Shown here one piece after another: positions 59,838 to 64,000 of a stretch of 64,000 bases of DNA. The stretch comes from Virgibacillus doumboii (lineage in GTDB: Bacteria; Bacillota; Bacilli; Bacillales; Amphibacillaceae). A program made the position numbers and the translations under genes. Location: contig NZ_CADCWQ010000001.1 in NCBI RefSeq assembly GCF_902806455.1, forward strand, positions 744,001-808,000, given 5' to 3'. The notes under the pieces were generated by a model that was given only the letters and a program-made list of their open reading frames with translations, was not told the DNA's origin and made no database searches. Position 1 is the first letter of the stretch. Every line of letters begins with the position of its first letter.

Positions 59838-62213
59838 TTGCTGAAAGAAGAGATATACATAAGGCCAAATAAGAAAAAACGCAGCAAGAAGAAAATATTA
59901 TTACTTGTATTGGGAATCTTGCTTGCCATCGGAGTTATTTTATTCCTTTTTGCAAACGCATACATAAACAGGTCGCTTGCACAGACAGAGGGAACAATTA
60001 AGCTTCCGGCATTGCAAAATGAAGTTACCGTCATAACCGATGATAATGGTGTACCGCATATTACAGCCGAAAATGCACATGACCTTTATATGGCACAAGG
60101 CTACATACAGGCGCAAGGCCGGATGTTCCAGATGGAAATGTCGCGCCGACAGGCTTCAGGCACGCTAAGTGAAGTCGTTGGTGAGGCAGCAGTTGAAACA
60201 GATAAATATTTTCGAACGCTCGGATTACGACGGGCGGCAGAGGAGTCTTACGAGATTTATTCGGAGGAAAATAAGCAGGTTTTACGGTGGTTTGCCGATG
60301 GTGTGAATGCCTATATCAAGCAGGCAAAAGAAGATAACAGCCTGCCAATCGAATTTACACTTATGGGATCGGAGCCGGCAGAGTGGACACCGATTGATTC
60401 GTTGACGATTGGAAAATATATGGCATTTGACCTCGGCGGGCATTGGGAACGTCAGGCGTTTAACTATTATGCGCTGAACAATTTTGCGGAAGAAAAAGCA
60501 TATGAACTGTTCCCAACATATCCTGAAGACAAGCCGACGATAATAAGTGAAGATGAAGTGAATGTGGCGGCAGCGTTTGATGGTGCTGTCATACCGCATA
60601 CATTTAATGGCAGTAATAACTGGGTCGTAAGCGGTGAGAAGAGTGCGTCAGGTAAACCGCTCTTGGCAAATGATCCTCACCTGGGACTGGCAACACCATC
60701 AATCTGGTACCAGATGCATTTGGAATCACCTGAGGTAAATGTCAGTGGCGTTATTTTCGCAGGTGTTCCCGGGATCATTCTTGGTCATAACGAGGATATT
60801 GCCTGGGGTGTGACCAATACGGGACCTGATGTACAGCAGCTTTATTTGGAAAAAAGAAATCCGGATGCCCCGCACGAGTTTTTATATGAGGGCGAATGGG
60901 AAGAAGCGGAAGTGATTGATGAGCCGATTAAAGTGAAAGATGGCGAAACGATTGATTATCAGGTTGTTGAAACACGACATGGACCGATTGTTTCTGATTT
61001 TGCCAACGAAGATATGAAAGATACGGTCATGTCATTAAGGTGGACGGCATTGGATCCGACGACTGAACTGGCGGCGATTTTAGAAATTAATAAGGCCGCA
61101 AACTGGCAGGAGTTTGAGGAAGGTCTGGAAAAATTCCTGGCGCCGGCACAGAACTTTGTGTTTGCTTCAAAAGATGGAACGATTGCCTATAAAGCAAATG
61201 GTAATATACCGATTTATGGGGATGGAGATGATGCATTACTGCCGCTGGAAGGCTGGGAAAAGGAAAATGACTGGAAAAGCTACATTCCATTTGACGAACT
61301 GCCGACTGTGGTCAATCCTGAAAAAGGATTTATTGCAACTGCAAATAATAAAATAGTCGGTGATAAATATCCGTACCATATCAGTAATGTCTGGGCACAG
61401 CCATACCGATATGAGCGGATTGCCGAGGTCCTGGAAGCAGGCGATGATTTGACAGTTGAGGATATGCAGGACTTGCAAATGGATCAGAAGAATTTACAGG
61501 CACGGGAGTTTGTGCCGATGTTTTTGGAAGTTTTGCAGGGTGCTGATTTATCGCAGAATGAAGGTCTTGCATTGGATCTTCTGGGCAAATGGGAGTACAA
61601 GGATGGCGCTGAACTTGCTGAGCCACTTATTTTCCATAAGTGGATGGATGAAATCGAAGAAGTTCTGTATAAAGATGAAATTCCGAAAGACGTGATGGAG
61701 TTGTTCGGCGGAAAAGGACAGACAACCGATGGGATTCTCCGGGAAGGAAATGATTCGGTCTGGATTCAGGAAAACGGCGGCATGCAGGAAGTGCTGCTGA
61801 CATCATTCAAAGAGACAATCAGCCAGTTGGAAGATGAATATGGTAAGGATCTGACGGCCTGGAGGTGGGGGGATTACCATAAAGTCTACTTTGAGCACCC
61901 GTTATCAGGGATTAATCCAGTACTTGAATTCTTTTTCAATAATGAAGATCCGATGACTGTTGGGGGCAGCAGTGTTACACCAATGGCAGCGAGCTATGAT
62001 TCCGAAACGGGGATTGTTGATCATGGCGCATCGTGGCGATTTGTTATCGGTATGGATGAGACGAATAAAGGCTATCACACCGTTGGACCGGGTCAGGCAG
62101 GTCATTTCAAGAGTGATTGGTACCATGACCAGCTGGACGACTGGGTTAATGGTAAGTATCACGTGACCAGGATTAAATCGGCTGATGGTATGGAGTTGAC
62201 GTTGACACCATAA
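59838..62213 (+). CDS. Penicillin acylase family (S45) N-terminal nucleophile hydrolase
   Basis: 791 residues with a TTG start and AAAAAGGGGG upstream. A basic cytoplasmic tail (PNKKKRSKKK) and one helix (~20-42) anchor it outside the cell. The self-cleavage site is in HTFNGSNNWVVSG, making Ser259 the N-terminal nucleophile of the beta chain. VTDDNGVPHI-type start, LLANDPHLGL and GHNEDIAWGVTNTGPD are family features. It hydrolyses amides such as acyl-homoserine lactones or beta-lactam side chains; the natural substrate is unknown. Confidence 0.93.
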   Translation: MLKEEIYIRPNKKKRSKKKILLLVLGILLAIGVILFLFANAYINRSLAQTEGTIKLPALQNEVTVITDDNGVPHITAENAHDLYMAQGYIQAQGRMFQMEMSRRQASGTLSEVVGEAAVETDKYFRTLGLRRAAEESYEIYSEENKQVLRWFADGVNAYIKQAKEDNSLPIEFTLMGSEPAEWTPIDSLTIGKYMAFDLGGHWERQAFNYYALNNFAEEKAYELFPTYPEDKPTIISEDEVNVAAAFDGAVIPHTFNGSNNWVVSGEKSASGKPLLANDPHLGLATPSIWYQMHLESPEVNVSGVIFAGVPGIILGHNEDIAWGVTNTGPDVQQLYLEKRNPDAPHEFLYEGEWEEAEVIDEPIKVKDGETIDYQVVETRHGPIVSDFANEDMKDTVMSLRWTALDPTTELAAILEINKAANWQEFEEGLEKFLAPAQNFVFASKDGTIAYKANGNIPIYGDGDDALLPLEGWEKENDWKSYIPFDELPTVVNPEKGFIATANNKIVGDKYPYHISNVWAQPYRYERIAEVLEAGDDLTVEDMQDLQMDQKNLQAREFVPMFLEVLQGADLSQNEGLALDLLGKWEYKDGAELAEPLIFHKWMDEIEEVLYKDEIPKDVMELFGGKGQTTDGILREGNDSVWIQENGGMQEVLLTSFKETISQLEDEYGKDLTAWRWGDYHKVYFEHPLSGINPVLEFFFNNEDPMTVGGSSVTPMAASYDSETGIVDHGASWRFVIGMDETNKGYHTVGPGQAGHFKSDWYHDQLDDWVNGKYHVTRIKSADGMELTLTP

Positions 62214-62231
62214 AAATTGATCAACAAAGAG

Positions 62232-62447
62232 GCGGATTCTCATTCCGTTATAAGGTTAAAAAGCCGCTCTGAAAGGAGTTAAGCGGATCCTGGTTCCGTT
62301 AATGGCTCAAAATCAATAGGAAATGAGGGTAACATCAACACATAACGGAACGAGGATCCGGAAACATGCTTCAAACAAGGAATTTATCTGGAATAGCGGA
62401 ATGAGGATTCATTTGTTACTTTACCGGTCCCTCATGCCGCTATTTTT
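62232..62447. repeat. Dispersed GGAATGAGGATCCG-type motifs in both orientations
   Basis: GCGGATTCTCATTCCGTTA, GCGGATCCTGGTTCCGTTA, TAACGGAACGAGGATCCGG and TAGCGGAATGAGGATTC occur within 215 nt, two in each orientation. They fill the gap between the acylase and the regulator genes. The last copy forms one arm of the terminator. Confidence 0.6.
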
Positions 62448-62449
62448 TC
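62392..62449 (+). terminator. Terminator built on the repeat motif
   Basis: AATAGCGGAATGAGG / CCTCATGCCGCTATT stem with a ~25-nt loop followed by TTTTT; it would end the acylase transcript. Confidence 0.7.
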
Positions 62450-62573
62450 AAGGTGCTATTCAGTGGTATTAGTTGCTGTTTAAAAGAAACGCCAGTATGT
62501 ATGCATTTTCTTATCTTTCCTGCTAAAATGAAATGTGGACTATAACTAACAAACGAACGAGGTACAACACATT

Positions 62574-64000
62574 ATGAGTCGCATTATGGATATTTTCAAA
62601 CAGCTTGGCAGAGCTGATAAAAAAGGGCTTAGTGCCAGTGATATCGGGGAGCAGCTGGATATTAACCGGTCAACTGCAAGCCGCTATCTGAATGATCTGG
62701 TAAAAGCAAATAAGGTAGTGAAAATTCAGGGGAAGCCGGTAAAATACGCAATTAAAGACCCCACACCTGATCAAACTTCACCAACCAACGTAATCGGTGC
62801 CGGTGACAGTCTGCATCCTATTTTGGAAACAGGCATGGCGGCGTTTTTATACCCGTCAAGGCCATTGCCGATTTTGCTGACAGGTGAAACAGGAACAGGT
62901 AAATCCTATCTGGCTGAAACGTTGTCGAAAATGGCAATCGAAAAATCGAAGGAAAAGAAGGATGTTCCCTTTATTGCCTTCAATTGTGCCGATTATGCCC
63001 AGAACGCTGAATTACTTGTCGGACAGATTTTCGGGATAAAAGAAGGCGCATTCACCGGTGCTACCGAAGATAAAAAAGGTCTGGTGGAACAGGCTGACGG
63101 CGGGATTCTTTTCCTTGATGAAATTCACCGCCTCCCGCCATCCGGTCAGGAAATGTTATTTTACCTGATGGATAAAGGGGTTTACCGCCGACTTGGCGAG
63201 GCTACACAAGAACGCACTGCCAACATCGCGCTGATTGGTGCCACAACGGAAAATTCGGAAGACTATTTGCTGCCGACGCTGTTGCGGCGTTTTTCCGTTA
63301 AGTTAAATATTCCACCGTTGCGGGAAAGAACTACTGCTGAGCGTGAGGCATTGGTGGAACATTTTCTTGCTGAGGAAGCTACGAAAATGAACACGTCCCT
63401 GTCAATTGAGGATAAATGTCGTGATGCTTTTCTGACATACGATTGTCCGGGGAATATCGGCCAGCTGAAAAGCGATATCCAAATTGTCTGTGCCCGTGCG
63501 TATTTACGGTATATTAATGGTGAGGATGAAAAAGTTCTTATCAAAATGGAAGACTTTCCGGGTGAAAGCACTCCGTCAACAAAAGCAGATGTAAAAGAAC
63601 GCCAGGCTGTACAAATGATTGAAGCAAAAGAATCAGAAGAGAAAACTGCTTATCCGTTTCCAAATATTTATCAGCGGCTTGACAGATCAAGCGAAGTAAA
63701 TGAAAATCTGCAAACGGTTATGCTGAACTATATTCAGGATTTAATGGATAAGTATGAGCAGCCGGGTAGTCTGCAGCAAGGCTGGCAAAAGCTGATTGAT
63801 GATGACCTGTTTAACGCTTTAAAGCAGGCAGCAAACCAGCTGAGAGATAAGGTGCCTGTGACAATTCATGATAATCAGCTGTATGTCATTGGACTGCATT
63901 TGCAAAATTACCGTAACCATTTAAAAGGAAATGTATCAAGAGCACCGATACCGGTTATGATTCATCCGAACATGGCTTATCGACAAGCAGCGAATCTGCT
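62574..64000 (+). CDS. Sigma-54-dependent LevR/CelR-like activator (partial at right edge)
   Basis: Open from the ATG at 62574 (GAGGT site) to the window edge, at least 475 residues. An N-terminal helix-turn-helix (SASDIGEQLDINRSTASRYL) is followed by an AAA+ domain: Walker A TGETGTGKSY, sigma-54 contact loop GAFTGATED, and Walker B GGILFLDEIHR. A stretch from ~375 on precedes the expected PRD/PTS regulatory domains, which are beyond the window. Such activators switch on PTS sugar operons with RpoN. The target operon is not visible here. Confidence 0.9.
   Translation, partial: MSRIMDIFKQLGRADKKGLSASDIGEQLDINRSTASRYLNDLVKANKVVKIQGKPVKYAIKDPTPDQTSPTNVIGAGDSLHPILETGMAAFLYPSRPLPILLTGETGTGKSYLAETLSKMAIEKSKEKKDVPFIAFNCADYAQNAELLVGQIFGIKEGAFTGATEDKKGLVEQADGGILFLDEIHRLPPSGQEMLFYLMDKGVYRRLGEATQERTANIALIGATTENSEDYLLPTLLRRFSVKLNIPPLRERTTAEREALVEHFLAEEATKMNTSLSIEDKCRDAFLTYDCPGNIGQLKSDIQIVCARAYLRYINGEDEKVLIKMEDFPGESTPSTKADVKERQAVQMIEAKESEEKTAYPFPNIYQRLDRSSEVNENLQTVMLNYIQDLMDKYEQPGSLQQGWQKLIDDDLFNALKQAANQLRDKVPVTIHDNQLYVIGLHLQNYRNHLKGNVSRAPIPVMIHPNMAYRQAANL

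Overview
The window reads as chromosome of a low- to moderate-GC, salt-adapted member of the Bacillaceae (Virgibacillus/Lentibacillus/Oceanobacillus-like). The evidence is strong AGGAGG ribosome binding sites, frequent TTG and GTG starts, SigA and SigD type promoters, a cre-like site, NhaC-type antiporter and YitT genes, and ectoine-related genes. The genus is inferred from gene content, not from a marker gene.

Layout. 0-2.4 kb: end of an amino-sugar operon (NagA-type deacetylase, then LacC and LacD of the tagatose-6-phosphate route), suggesting N-acetylgalactosamine use. 2.6-7.2 kb: Crp/Fnr regulator, uridine-phosphorylase-like enzyme and a complete dedicated ECF transporter (S, T, two ATPases), probably a nucleoside uptake unit. 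7.2-15 kb: dipeptidase, aldo/keto reductase, flavodoxin, small secreted and membrane proteins, a ComA-like phosphosulfolactate synthase paired with an MmgE/PrpD protein, and ilvE. 15.3-21.4 kb: a SipW-type signal peptidase island with two small exported proteins, a DUF5305 membrane protein and its own NarL-type two-component system; four genes are translationally coupled and preceded by an attenuator-like leader. 21.5-24.2 kb: a hydratase and an M3 oligopeptidase.

24.4-44 kb: the most notable region, a candidate ectoine/hydroxyectoine catabolic regulon in a Gram-positive. It holds ectoine hydrolase (doeA), an EhuB binding lipoprotein without permease genes, a FadR-type GntR regulator, class III aminotransferase, aldehyde dehydrogenase, RidA, M20 amidohydrolase, EutB dehydratase, D-amino acid aminotransferase, alanine-racemase-like protein, NhaC-type carrier, tartrate/D-malate dehydrogenase and a divergent D-2-hydroxyacid dehydrogenase. 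The same palindrome, TGTCGACAATCGACA, lies 15 nt downstream of the -10 box at both doeA and gntR, which ties the separate pieces into one regulon. The genes suggest ring opening, deacetylation, transamination, oxidation to (hydroxy)aspartate, then dehydration to oxaloacetate or decarboxylation to glycerate.

44-51.5 kb: a frameshifted coiled-coil gene, YitT, a TIM-barrel protein, tRNA-Ser and tRNA-Thr, a chemotaxis receptor behind a SigD-type promoter, an acyl-CoA dehydrogenase and two unknown proteins. 51.5-58.3 kb: a minus-strand operon to make dTDP-Fuc4NAc (rfbA, rfbB, wecE, wecD-like) and to transfer it through a polyprenyl-phosphate glycosyltransferase, a small flippase-like protein and a GT-C-like membrane protein. 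58.9-64 kb: alpha/beta hydrolase, penicillin-acylase family enzyme, and the start of a LevR-like sigma-54 activator that runs off the window.

The intergenic space is rich in repeats: 20-21-bp arrays with a different core at each of four loci, a 52-bp tandem family, a 144-bp inverted-repeat element in two copies, and two larger elements bounded by related inverted repeats.
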